Below, one piece after another: positions 26,408-33,999 of a DNA stretch of 64,000 bases (position 1 is the stretch's first letter; every line of letters begins with the position of its first letter). Source of the DNA: an uncultured Desulfuromusa sp. (GTDB lineage Bacteria > Desulfobacterota > Desulfuromonadia > Desulfuromonadales > Geopsychrobacteraceae); NCBI RefSeq assembly GCF_963675815.1, contig NZ_OY776574.1, forward strand, positions 1,668,001-1,732,000. Reading direction: 5' to 3'. A model generated the notes under the pieces. The model had not been told where the DNA came from, did not search any database, and saw only the letters and a program-made list of their open reading frames with translations. The translations under genes and the position numbers were made by a program.

Positions 26408-27454
26408 ATGAAGCGAAGGTTCTTGATCATTGTCGTTTTATTTATCGTCACAGGTTGCATAATCTACCTGAATCAGACCAAAACTTCCGGCGATCGACTG
26501 ATAACACTTGCTGGAACCACGATGGGGACCAGTTATCATATTAAACTGGCTCCAGCAGAAGATCAGAAGTTAAATGAAGCATCGATTAAGTCAAAGGTTG
26601 ATGCCCGACTTGCCGGCATTGACAGTAAAATGTCGACCTATAAAGAAAATTCCGACGTCTCACATTTTAATACCTATGTAGCGGGAAGCTGGATGCCGAT
26701 TTCCGCTGAAACCATGATTGTTGTCAATGCAGCTCAAGAAGTCAGCCAGCTGAGCCATGGTGCTTTTGATATCACCATTGGCAATCTGGTTAACCTGTGG
26801 GGTTTTGGCCCCACGGTAAACATTTACGAAATGCCGGATGCAAATGTAATCAAGAGCTTGCTGCCGGAGGTTGGATATAATAAACTGGAAGTCCGCTTGT
26901 CACCACCGGGGTTACGGAAAAGTAGCGATTTGGTCTACTTGGATTTATCAGCTATTGCCAAAGGGTATGCGGTTGATGCTATTGCTAAATTATTGACCGA
27001 TAACAATATAGAGAACTTTCTTGTTGAGATCGGTGGCGAGATTGTTACTCATGGTCATAAGCAGCAGCAAAAACCATGGGTTGTCGGAATAGAGACACCC
27101 ATCGCCGGTCAACGTAGCGTCAGGAAGAGGTTACATTTAGCTGATGTTGCTATGGCAACATCGGGTGATTATCGCAACTATTTTGAGCATGAGGGCGTAC
27201 GTTATTCGCACACCATTGACCCTGCAACTGGTTATCCTATAAAACATTCATTGGTGTCGGTGACTGTGATTGATCAATCCTGTATGCGTGCAGACGCCTT
27301 AGCTACTGCGATCATGGTTATGGGACCGGATAAAGGGTTAGGGTTCGCTGAAAAACACCAACTAGCAATTTTTATGCTGGTAAAACAAGGTGACCATTTT
27401 ATTGAAAAGTACAGTCGGCTTTTTGAGCCGTACCTGAATAAAGAGGAGAATTAG
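26408..27454 (+). CDS. apbE: FAD:protein FMN transferase (ApbE), Nqr flavinylation
   Basis: A 348-residue exported flavin transferase, which attaches FMN from FAD to a Thr in NqrB and NqrC on the outer face of the membrane. A hydrophobic leader ends in VTGC (Cys17), a lipobox. Family motifs follow in order: GTTMGTSYHI, SAIAKGYAVDAIA, LVEIGGEIVTHG, MATSGDYRNYF, SHTIDPATGYPI and ADALATAIMVMG, which holds the Mg and flavin residues. The frame is open from 26381 inside the terminator, but GGAG five bases before ATG 26408 sets the start. nqrM follows two bases after its stop. Placement next to nqr makes the pump subunits the obvious substrates. Confidence 0.93.
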   Translation: MKRRFLIIVVLFIVTGCIIYLNQTKTSGDRLITLAGTTMGTSYHIKLAPAEDQKLNEASIKSKVDARLAGIDSKMSTYKENSDVSHFNTYVAGSWMPISAETMIVVNAAQEVSQLSHGAFDITIGNLVNLWGFGPTVNIYEMPDANVIKSLLPEVGYNKLEVRLSPPGLRKSSDLVYLDLSAIAKGYAVDAIAKLLTDNNIENFLVEIGGEIVTHGHKQQQKPWVVGIETPIAGQRSVRKRLHLADVAMATSGDYRNYFEHEGVRYSHTIDPATGYPIKHSLVSVTVIDQSCMRADALATAIMVMGPDKGLGFAEKHQLAIFMLVKQGDHFIEKYSRLFEPYLNKEEN

Positions 27455-27456
27455 CT

Positions 27457-27738
27457 ATGGAATTACTTCTTCCTGCTTTGATTATTTTTCTACTTGCATT
27501 TATCGGGCTATCTATCGGGATTATTTTTGGTCGTAAGGGGATCTCCGGAAGTTGCAGCAGCAATGAGGCTAAACTTTTGGATATCCAGTGTTTTTGTGGT
27601 CAGGATGAGAGTTGTTCTATTAGTGGCTCCGGCAGTATTTCCGTCAATGCCGTTTGTGCCGATGGTGACCTGGAAAAGTGCCGTCAGATTCAGGCAGATT
27701 TTGAAAACCGGACAAGGCGCTTATCACCTCCCAAGTAA
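27457..27738 (+). CDS. nqrM: Nqr maturation factor NqrM
   Basis: A 93-residue protein with one N-terminal membrane helix followed by GRKGISGSCSS, the signature of NqrM (formerly DUF539), and a Cys-rich tail (CFCGQDESC, AVCADGDLEKC). NqrM is needed for assembly of active Nqr, probably by delivering iron to the NqrD/NqrE centre. The tail is longer and has more cysteines than I recall for the Vibrio protein; two carry a C-x-C and C-x5-C pattern. GAGGAG stands before ATG 27457, two bases after the apbE stop, so apbE-nqrM form a maturation unit. Confidence 0.88.
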   Translation: MELLLPALIIFLLAFIGLSIGIIFGRKGISGSCSSNEAKLLDIQCFCGQDESCSISGSGSISVNAVCADGDLEKCRQIQADFENRTRRLSPPK

Positions 27739-27812
27739 GCCTCGATGAGTTGTGTCGAACCGTATCTGCAAAAGATTAGTGTCTCAGATAAATCCTGTGG
27801 ATACTTGAGTCG

Positions 27813-28946
27813 GTGAGCTCCCTATATCTGCATATACCTTTCTGTTCCAGTAAATGTCCATACTGTGATTTCTTCTCTCAGGTTGGGACTCAACGACAAC
27901 TGGATCGATATGTTGAACTTTTGAAGCGCAATATTGAAATTGTGTCTCAAGGCCTTGCACAGCCAGCCTCACTGAACACAATATTTTTTGGTGGCGGCAC
28001 TCCTTCTCTCCTTTCAGCTCCTCAATTCGAAGATATTCTGAATCTCATCGATCGAAGTTTCAAGATTCAAAGTACGGCGGAAATTACAGTAGAGGCAAAT
28101 CCCGGAACATTAAATCTGAGTAAATTAAAAGGATTTCGGCACGCTGGAGTTAATCGGTTGTCTTTGGGGATTCAATCACTCAATGATCGAAGTTTGCGAT
28201 TACTTGGCCGTATCCATTCAGCATCTCTTGCCAGAGAAAGCATTGTAGCGGCGCGCACTGCAGGGTTTGATAATATTAATCTGGATCTGATGTTCGCATT
28301 GCCTGAGCAGAATATGGCGTCGTTGGAAGTTGACATATCAGCGCTGCTGGAGTTTGAACCGGAACATGTTTCTCTCTATGGCCTCTCCTTTGAAGAAGGG
28401 ACGGAGTATTCAGCGCGGCAACAGTCAGGACAGTTAAAGCCGTGTGGAGAGGAGCTCTACGCTGATCAATATATGTTTTTACATCACCATCTGCTTAAGG
28501 AGGGGTATGAACATTATGAGATTTCAAATTTTGCCAAGGCTAACCGACGCTGTAATCATAATCAGGTTTATTGGCAGCGGAAAAACTGTCTGGCGATTGG
28601 GGCAGGAGCTCATGGTTTTTTAGATCAGGAATGGGGGACAAGGTGGCATATTCCTGCAGATATGTGCCTCTATGAAAAATTGTTATTGCAGGGCAATGAT
28701 CCTGTAGAGATCCTGGAAAGGTATGACCATAGCGGAGCGATGAAAGAATATGTTTATCTTGCTTTGCGAACCAGTAATGGCGTTAATCTGCAAGAGTTTC
28801 ATGGGAGGTTTAGAGTTGATTTTCATCAGGTATTTGCCGAAGCTATCCATAAAATGAAACGCTATCTACGGTCAAGCAATGACCACTGTTGCCTTGATAT
28901 TGAAGGTTGGCTTATTTATGACCACCTGATAAGTCATTTTTTGTAG
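27813..28946 (+). CDS. hemW: Radical SAM heme chaperone HemW
   Basis: A 377-residue radical SAM protein. The Fe-S ligands are Cys11, Cys15 and Cys18 in PFCSSKCPYCDF; the C-x3-C-x2-C-x-F form, with Phe instead of the fourth Cys of HemN, marks HemW rather than coproporphyrinogen dehydrogenase. FFGGGTPSLL and NRLSLGIQSLNDRSLRLLGR are further family signatures, and the C-terminal HemN_C domain is present. HemW binds heme and hands it to membrane cytochrome targets. The start is GTG 27813. It lies directly upstream of the hrcA heat-shock operon, an arrangement common in many bacteria, but a separate promoter follows it. Confidence 0.9.
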   Translation: MSSLYLHIPFCSSKCPYCDFFSQVGTQRQLDRYVELLKRNIEIVSQGLAQPASLNTIFFGGGTPSLLSAPQFEDILNLIDRSFKIQSTAEITVEANPGTLNLSKLKGFRHAGVNRLSLGIQSLNDRSLRLLGRIHSASLARESIVAARTAGFDNINLDLMFALPEQNMASLEVDISALLEFEPEHVSLYGLSFEEGTEYSARQQSGQLKPCGEELYADQYMFLHHHLLKEGYEHYEISNFAKANRRCNHNQVYWQRKNCLAIGAGAHGFLDQEWGTRWHIPADMCLYEKLLLQGNDPVEILERYDHSGAMKEYVYLALRTSNGVNLQEFHGRFRVDFHQVFAEAIHKMKRYLRSSNDHCCLDIEGWLIYDHLISHFL

Positions 28947-28993
28947 AGCAAGTAAGAAAATGAAAAAGGGTTTTTCTCTCGGAACCATAAAAC

Positions 28994-29022
28994 TTGACAA
29001 AGAGACATGGCATTGATAATCT
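28994..29022 (+). promoter_or_regulatory. Sigma-70-type promoter of the hrcA-grpE-dnaK operon
   Basis: TTGACA at 28994-28999 and TAATCT at 29017-29022 are 17 bases apart, a near-consensus housekeeping promoter. The CIRCE operator begins seven bases after the -10 box, covering the expected transcription start. Confidence 0.85.
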
Positions 29023-29028
29023 CGTCAA

Positions 29029-29055
29029 TTAGCACTCACCTCTATTGAGTGCTAA
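29029..29055 (+). promoter_or_regulatory. CIRCE operator (HrcA binding site)
   Basis: TTAGCACTC (29029-29037), nine bases, GAGTGCTAA (29047-29055): an exact match to the CIRCE consensus. HrcA, encoded 48 bases downstream, represses from this site until heat shock titrates GroEL, so the operon is autoregulated. Confidence 0.97.
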
Positions 29056-29102
29056 CATAAGTTGGATGGTAAGAATGATGAAGATTGCAGGAGTGAATTT
29101 CC

Positions 29103-30143
29103 ATGGCTGAATCATTAAACGAACGCAGCCAAAATATTTTAGAGGCGATAGTTGAAGACTATATTGCCTCTGCTGAACCAGTTGGCAGCCGGGCAATCAG
29201 TCGTAAGCATAATTTCAATTTGTCGCCTGCGTCGGTGCGCAATGTGATGGCAGACCTGGAAGAAATGGGTTTGCTCTGCTCACCGCATACTTCGTCAGGA
29301 CGGATACCTACGGGAAAAGGCTTTCAATATTATATTGATACTCTTCTTGAGGTTCGTGACCTCAATCCGAGGGAGAAACAGAATCTGCGGAACAGCTATC
29401 GCTTCAAAAATATGCGTATGGAAGATATTATGCAGGAAGTGGGTCGGGTGCTGTCGGGATTGTCTCAATATACGGGGCTGGTTATGGCACCCAAATTTAT
29501 TTCGACTGTTTTTCGCCAAATCGAATTTATTCGCCTGTCACAAGGTCGATTGCTTGCAATATATGTATCTGAAACCGGGCTGGTTCAAAACAAAGTCATA
29601 GAGGCGGATCCATCTTTAACACCGCGGGACCTGGAACATATAAGCAATTATCTTAATGAAGAGCTTAACGGAATGACCATCCAGGAAGTACGCGCTAAGC
29701 TCAACGAAGAAATGCATAAAGACCGGGTTGAATATGATCAGCTGAGAAAACAGGCACTGAGTCTTTCCTGCGCTGCATTGCAGGATGAGGTTGAGGATCA
29801 GGTCTATGTTTCTGGGGCATCATTGATGTTGGGGCAACCCGAATTTTCAACTCCGGAGAAAATGAAACGCTTGATTCAGAGTTTTGAGAGTAAAAAACTT
29901 TTGATTGAGTTGCTCGATCGTGGTCAATCAGCTCAGGGAGTGCATATATTTGTTGGCAGCGACAGCAGTGATATTGACTTGCAGGGATGCAGCTTGATTA
30001 CTTCGAATTTCTCCAATCAAAAAGGGGCGATAGGAACTCTCGGGGTGATTGGACCTGTGCGGATGAACTATTCTCAGGTTGTTCCGCTAGTGGACTTCAC
30101 GGCGCAACTGGTCAGCCGGGTTCTCGATCGGGAAATAGAATAA
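29103..30143 (+). CDS. hrcA: Heat-inducible transcription repressor HrcA
   Basis: A 346-residue repressor of chaperone genes. The N-terminal winged helix has LNERSQNILEAIVEDYI and VGSRAISRKHNFNLSPASVRNVMADLEEMGLL, and PHTSSGRIPTGKGFQYYID is the invariant HrcA signature. The C-terminal GAF-like domain ends in GAIGTLGVIGPVRMNYSQV. AGGAG precedes ATG 29103 by about ten bases. A perfect CIRCE operator lies just upstream, which shows direct negative autoregulation. grpE follows about 100 bases later on the same transcript. Confidence 0.96.
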   Translation: MAESLNERSQNILEAIVEDYIASAEPVGSRAISRKHNFNLSPASVRNVMADLEEMGLLCSPHTSSGRIPTGKGFQYYIDTLLEVRDLNPREKQNLRNSYRFKNMRMEDIMQEVGRVLSGLSQYTGLVMAPKFISTVFRQIEFIRLSQGRLLAIYVSETGLVQNKVIEADPSLTPRDLEHISNYLNEELNGMTIQEVRAKLNEEMHKDRVEYDQLRKQALSLSCAALQDEVEDQVYVSGASLMLGQPEFSTPEKMKRLIQSFESKKLLIELLDRGQSAQGVHIFVGSDSSDIDLQGCSLITSNFSNQKGAIGTLGVIGPVRMNYSQVVPLVDFTAQLVSRVLDREIE

Positions 30144-30246
30144 ATTATTATGGAAAGCAGCAAAAAATCTGTGTGCTTACATGCAGGACAAGTCACGGAT
30201 TTCTTTGAAACTGTTGAGTCTAGATAAAAATGAAGGAGCACGAATA

Positions 30247-30849
30247 GTGGCAAAAAAAAATGAGGCTAGCGAGCCGGAATCGGAGTTGGATGCTTCTAAT
30301 GACAATAAGCCTGAGGTTGTCGAAGCGGAAAATGAAAACGAAACTCTTCAAAATGAGCTGGCTAAAGCTTTAACCGAAGCCAAGGTGCATCAGGAGCAGT
30401 ATCTGAGAACGTTGGCAGATATGGAGAATTTGCGCAAGCGGACACAGAGAGACAAGGAAGAATTGGCAAAGTTTGCCAATGAAAATATCCTTCGTGAAAT
30501 TCTGCCGGTTATCGATAATCTTGAGCGGGCAGTAGAGCACGCTGAACAAGCTGAAAGTAATGATGGTTTGTTTGAAGGGGTGCAAATGACTTTGACCCAG
30601 TTCAGCCAGCTGTTGGACAAGTTTGGAGTAAAACCGGTTGATGCTATTGGGCAACCGTTTGATCCCGCATACCATCAGGCAATGGGGCAAATGGAATCTG
30701 ACGAACACCCGGTCAACACGGTGGTGCAGCAGATGCAAAAAGGATATCAACTTAATAGTCGGTTGTTGCGACCTGCTTTTGTGATGTTGGCAAAAGCACC
30801 GGAACTCAAAGAAAATGATGATGCTGATGACTCAGCTGAAGAGCAATAA
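30247..30849 (+). CDS. grpE: Nucleotide exchange factor GrpE
   Basis: A 200-residue cochaperone that releases ADP from DnaK. The acidic, disordered N-terminus (first ~40 residues) leads into the dimeric coiled coil with YLRTLADMENLRKRTQRDKEE, and the C-terminal beta domain shows GVKPVDAIGQPFDPAYHQAMG with VVQQMQKGYQLNSRLLRPAFVMLAK, the family signature. The frame is open from 30181, but GTG 30247 preceded by AAGGAG is the proper start. It lies between hrcA and dnaK under CIRCE control. Confidence 0.95.
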   Translation: MAKKNEASEPESELDASNDNKPEVVEAENENETLQNELAKALTEAKVHQEQYLRTLADMENLRKRTQRDKEELAKFANENILREILPVIDNLERAVEHAEQAESNDGLFEGVQMTLTQFSQLLDKFGVKPVDAIGQPFDPAYHQAMGQMESDEHPVNTVVQQMQKGYQLNSRLLRPAFVMLAKAPELKENDDADDSAEEQ

Positions 30850-30882
30850 TCTCTGATAAAATCTCTAAGGAGGATATAAATT

Positions 30883-32781
30883 ATGGGTAAAATTATTGGT
30901 ATTGATTTAGGAACTACAAACTCCTGCGTTGCCGTTATGGAGGGTGGCGAGCCTGTTGTTATCGCCAACTCAGAAGGCTCGCGGACAACTCCGTCGATTG
31001 TGGCTTTTACGGAAAGCGGGGAACGGCTTGTTGGTCAGCAGGCAAAGCGTCAGGCTGTTACCAATCCGGAAAATACTCTGTTTGCAATCAAGCGGTTGAT
31101 CGGTCGTAAGTTCACTTCCGAAGCCGTGCAAAAAGACTTGAAGATCAGCCCTTTTAAAATTATTGAAGCAGACAATGGTGATGCATGGGTCGAAGCACGG
31201 GATAAGAAATACAGCTCGCCGGAAATATCGGCTATGGTGCTGCAGAAAATGAAGCAGACGGCTGAGGATTACCTTGGTGAAAAAGTGACCGATGCCGTTA
31301 TTACTGTTCCTGCTTATTTTAATGATTCCCAGCGTCAGGCAACCAAAGATGCAGGTAAGATTGCCGGATTGAATGTTTTGCGTATCATTAACGAGCCTAC
31401 TGCCGCTTCTCTGGCATATGGGCTGGATAAGAAAAATGAGATGACTATCGCCGTTTTTGACCTTGGCGGTGGGACCTTTGACGTTTCTATTCTGGATCTT
31501 GGTGATGGTGTTTTTGAAGTTAAATCGACCAATGGTGATACCTTTCTCGGTGGTGAGGATTTTGACCAACTGATCATTGATTATGTCGCTGATGAGTTTA
31601 AGAAAGATCAGGGAATTGATCTTCGCGGTGATAAAATGGCTTTACAACGCCTGAAAGAAGCGGCGGAAAAAGCTAAATGTGAACTCTCATCATCCATGGA
31701 AACAGACATAAACCTGCCATTTATTACTGCAGATCAATCGGGACCGAAACACTTGAATATCAAGTTGTCCCGTTCCAAACTGGAGAGTATTTGCAGCGGT
31801 TTGATTTCCAGACTGACCGGTCCTTGCCAAACAGCACTGAAGGACGCTGGTTTATCAGCCAATGAGATCACGGAAGTCATTCTTGTTGGTGGTATGACCC
31901 GGATGCCGGCCGTACAAGAGCGGGTTAAGGAGATCTTTGGCAGAGCGCCAAGTAAAGGGGTTAACCCCGATGAAGTTGTTGCTATTGGTGCTGCAATTCA
32001 GGGAGGCGTTCTTGCTGGTGATGTTAAAGATGTTCTCTTGCTTGATGTTACTCCTCTGTCTCTCGGGATTGAAACCTTGGGCAGTGTGATGACTAAATTG
32101 ATCGAAAAAAACACCACTGTTCCCTGTAAGAAAAGTCAGGTTTTCTCCACGGCAGCAGATAACCAGCCGGCTGTTTCTGTTCATGTTCTCCAGGGTGAGA
32201 GAGAAATGGCAACCGATAACAAAACCATTGGCAACTTTGAGCTGGTTGGTATCCCGGCTGCACCGCGCGGAGTCCCTCAGATCGAGGTCACTTTCGATAT
32301 CGATGCGAACGGAATTCTTCATGTTTCTGCCAAGGATCTTGGTACCGGTAAAGAACAGTCCATCCAGATTACCGCTTCCAGTGGACTCTCGGATGAAGAG
32401 ATCAATAAAATGGTTCAGGATGCAGAAGCTCATGCCAGCGAGGATAAAAACAAGCGTGAGTTGGTCGAAGCCCGGAACCAGGCAGATGGTTTGGCCTACA
32501 CCACAGAAAAATCCCTTGCCGAACATGGTGAAAAGCTGGATAGTGCGACCAAGAAACAAATTGAAGAAGCCTTGGCCGATCTGAAAAAAGCGATCGAAGG
32601 TGAAAATCCGGAAGAAATCAAGACAAAGAGTGAAGCCCTGGCCCAAGCTTCTCATAAGCTGGCGGAAATGATGTACGCTCAATCTCAGGGAGCTGAAGGT
32701 GAGCCTGCCGGCGAAGCAACGGATGCTCCGGCTGATGATGTTGTTGATGCAGAGTTTGAAGACGTCGACGAAAAGAAATAA
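30883..32781 (+). CDS. dnaK: Molecular chaperone DnaK (Hsp70)
   Basis: A 632-residue Hsp70. The ATPase domain opens IIGIDLGTTNSCVAVMEG and has DLGGGTFDVSIL and ILVGGMTRMPAVQ; the substrate domain begins after DVLLLDVTPLSLGIETLGSVMT; the lid ends in a Gly/Ala-rich linker and the acidic VVDAEFEDVDEKK tail, the C-terminal motif that binds J-proteins. AAGGAGG stands eight bases before ATG 30883. It folds client proteins with the GrpE and DnaJ encoded on each side. A strong hairpin follows the stop, limiting read-through to dnaJ. Confidence 0.98.
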   Translation: MGKIIGIDLGTTNSCVAVMEGGEPVVIANSEGSRTTPSIVAFTESGERLVGQQAKRQAVTNPENTLFAIKRLIGRKFTSEAVQKDLKISPFKIIEADNGDAWVEARDKKYSSPEISAMVLQKMKQTAEDYLGEKVTDAVITVPAYFNDSQRQATKDAGKIAGLNVLRIINEPTAASLAYGLDKKNEMTIAVFDLGGGTFDVSILDLGDGVFEVKSTNGDTFLGGEDFDQLIIDYVADEFKKDQGIDLRGDKMALQRLKEAAEKAKCELSSSMETDINLPFITADQSGPKHLNIKLSRSKLESICSGLISRLTGPCQTALKDAGLSANEITEVILVGGMTRMPAVQERVKEIFGRAPSKGVNPDEVVAIGAAIQGGVLAGDVKDVLLLDVTPLSLGIETLGSVMTKLIEKNTTVPCKKSQVFSTAADNQPAVSVHVLQGEREMATDNKTIGNFELVGIPAAPRGVPQIEVTFDIDANGILHVSAKDLGTGKEQSIQITASSGLSDEEINKMVQDAEAHASEDKNKRELVEARNQADGLAYTTEKSLAEHGEKLDSATKKQIEEALADLKKAIEGENPEEIKTKSEALAQASHKLAEMMYAQSQGAEGEPAGEATDAPADDVVDAEFEDVDEKK

Positions 32782-32793
32782 ATTTCCAGAACA

Positions 32794-32833
32794 ACAGACG
32801 CCGGCAGGTTAGGAAGCCGGCGTCTGTCTTTTT
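32794..32833 (+). terminator. Strong hairpin and T-tract between dnaK and dnaJ
   Basis: ACAGACGCCGGC (32794-32805) is perfectly complementary to GCCGGCGTCTGT (32816-32827), with a ten-base loop and a T-rich tail (CTTTTT). It stops most transcription after dnaK, so DnaJ should be made in smaller amounts by read-through. Confidence 0.88.
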
Positions 32834-32850
32834 AGATCAGGATAGATATT

Positions 32851-33963
32851 TTGGCAAAGCTAGATTACTACGCAGTTCTGGAAGTAAATAAAAATGCCAG
32901 TGGAACAGAAATAAAAAAAGCTTACCGCCGCTTGGCAATCCAGTATCACCCCGACAAAAATCCCGGGGACGCAGAAGCAGAAAGCAAGTTTAAAGAACTT
33001 ACTGAAGCTTATACAATTCTCTCCGATCCTCAAAAAAGAGCAACTTATGACCAGTTCGGCCACGCTGGGGTTGATGGCTCCGGAGGATTCTCCAGTAATG
33101 GGTTTGGTGGTGCTCCTTTTGAAGATATCTTTGGCGATATCTTTGGCGATATCTTTGGTGGCGGATCGCGACGGGGAAGCCATGGTCAGCGTGGGGACGA
33201 TCTTCGCTATAATCTGACTATCAGTTTTGAAGAAGCTGCTTTTGGAACCGAAAAGAACCTTCAGCTGCCACGAAAGCAGGCATGTGAAACCTGTCATGGC
33301 TCAGGGGCTCGTCCAGGGACGGAACCTCAAACCTGTTCAACTTGCCGTGGCGCAGGACAGGTTCGTTATCAACAGGGGTTTTTCACCATGACTCGACCCT
33401 GTCCGGATTGTCATGGTAAGGGAAAAATTATTGCTGATCCCTGTCCTGACTGTCGAGGGACCGGGCAGGTTAAAAGTAAACGCACTGTTGCACTCAAAGT
33501 TCCCGCTGGAGTTGAAGACGGTATCCGTTTGAAGCTGAGTGGCGAAGGTGATGCCGGTTCCCAGGGAGGACCACCGGGGGATCTGTATGTTGTCATCAGT
33601 GTTGAAGAGCATTCAATTTTTAAGCGCGACGGACAGGATGTGATTTGTGAAGTTCCGATTTCGTTTGTTCAGGCGGCTCTTGGCTGTGACCTTCAAGTTC
33701 CGACTCTGGAAGGAAAGTTGAATCTGAAGGTTCCCGCTGGAACCCAGACCGGCAAGATTTTCAAGCTTTCAGGAAAAGGGATTGTTGCTTTGCAGGGTCA
33801 TCATCGTCGTGGTGATCAGCTAGTCGTTCTTAAGGTTGAGGTGCCGACAAAACTGAATTCCCGTCAGCGAGAGTTGCTTGAAGAATTTGCTAAAGAGGGT
33901 GGAGAGGATATTCATCCCCAGGGACAGAGTTTTTTTGATAAAGTGAAAGACCTATTCGACTGA
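32851..33963 (+). CDS. dnaJ: Chaperone DnaJ (Hsp40)
   Basis: A 370-residue type I J-protein. The J domain has the HPD motif in IQYHPDKNPGD; a Gly/Phe region follows; the zinc-finger domain has four C-x2-C-x-G-x-G repeats (CETCHGSG, CSTCRGAG, CPDCHGKG, CPDCRGTG); the C-terminal substrate domains are complete. It stimulates DnaK ATPase and delivers clients. The start is TTG 32851, a weak codon that, with the terminator just upstream, should keep DnaJ below DnaK. The G/F region contains a threefold DIFG repeat encoded by a 12-base tandem repeat. Confidence 0.97.
   Translation: MAKLDYYAVLEVNKNASGTEIKKAYRRLAIQYHPDKNPGDAEAESKFKELTEAYTILSDPQKRATYDQFGHAGVDGSGGFSSNGFGGAPFEDIFGDIFGDIFGGGSRRGSHGQRGDDLRYNLTISFEEAAFGTEKNLQLPRKQACETCHGSGARPGTEPQTCSTCRGAGQVRYQQGFFTMTRPCPDCHGKGKIIADPCPDCRGTGQVKSKRTVALKVPAGVEDGIRLKLSGEGDAGSQGGPPGDLYVVISVEEHSIFKRDGQDVICEVPISFVQAALGCDLQVPTLEGKLNLKVPAGTQTGKIFKLSGKGIVALQGHHRRGDQLVVLKVEVPTKLNSRQRELLEEFAKEGGEDIHPQGQSFFDKVKDLFD
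33124..33159 (+). repeat. 12-bp tandem repeat (three copies) in the dnaJ Gly/Phe region
   Basis: GATATCTTTGGC occurs three times head to tail (last copy ends GGT), encoding DIFG three times. The unit is a multiple of three, so copy-number change would keep the frame while altering linker length. Confidence 0.9.
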
Positions 33964-33999
33964 TATGATGTTTCCGGTGCTATGAATGATGGAGTGCGC

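Noticed and set aside
31855..32682. 275-codon open frame on the minus strand opposite dnaK
   Set aside because: It lies wholly within dnaK, has no ribosome site and no family character; long antisense frames are common opposite highly expressed GC-biased genes.
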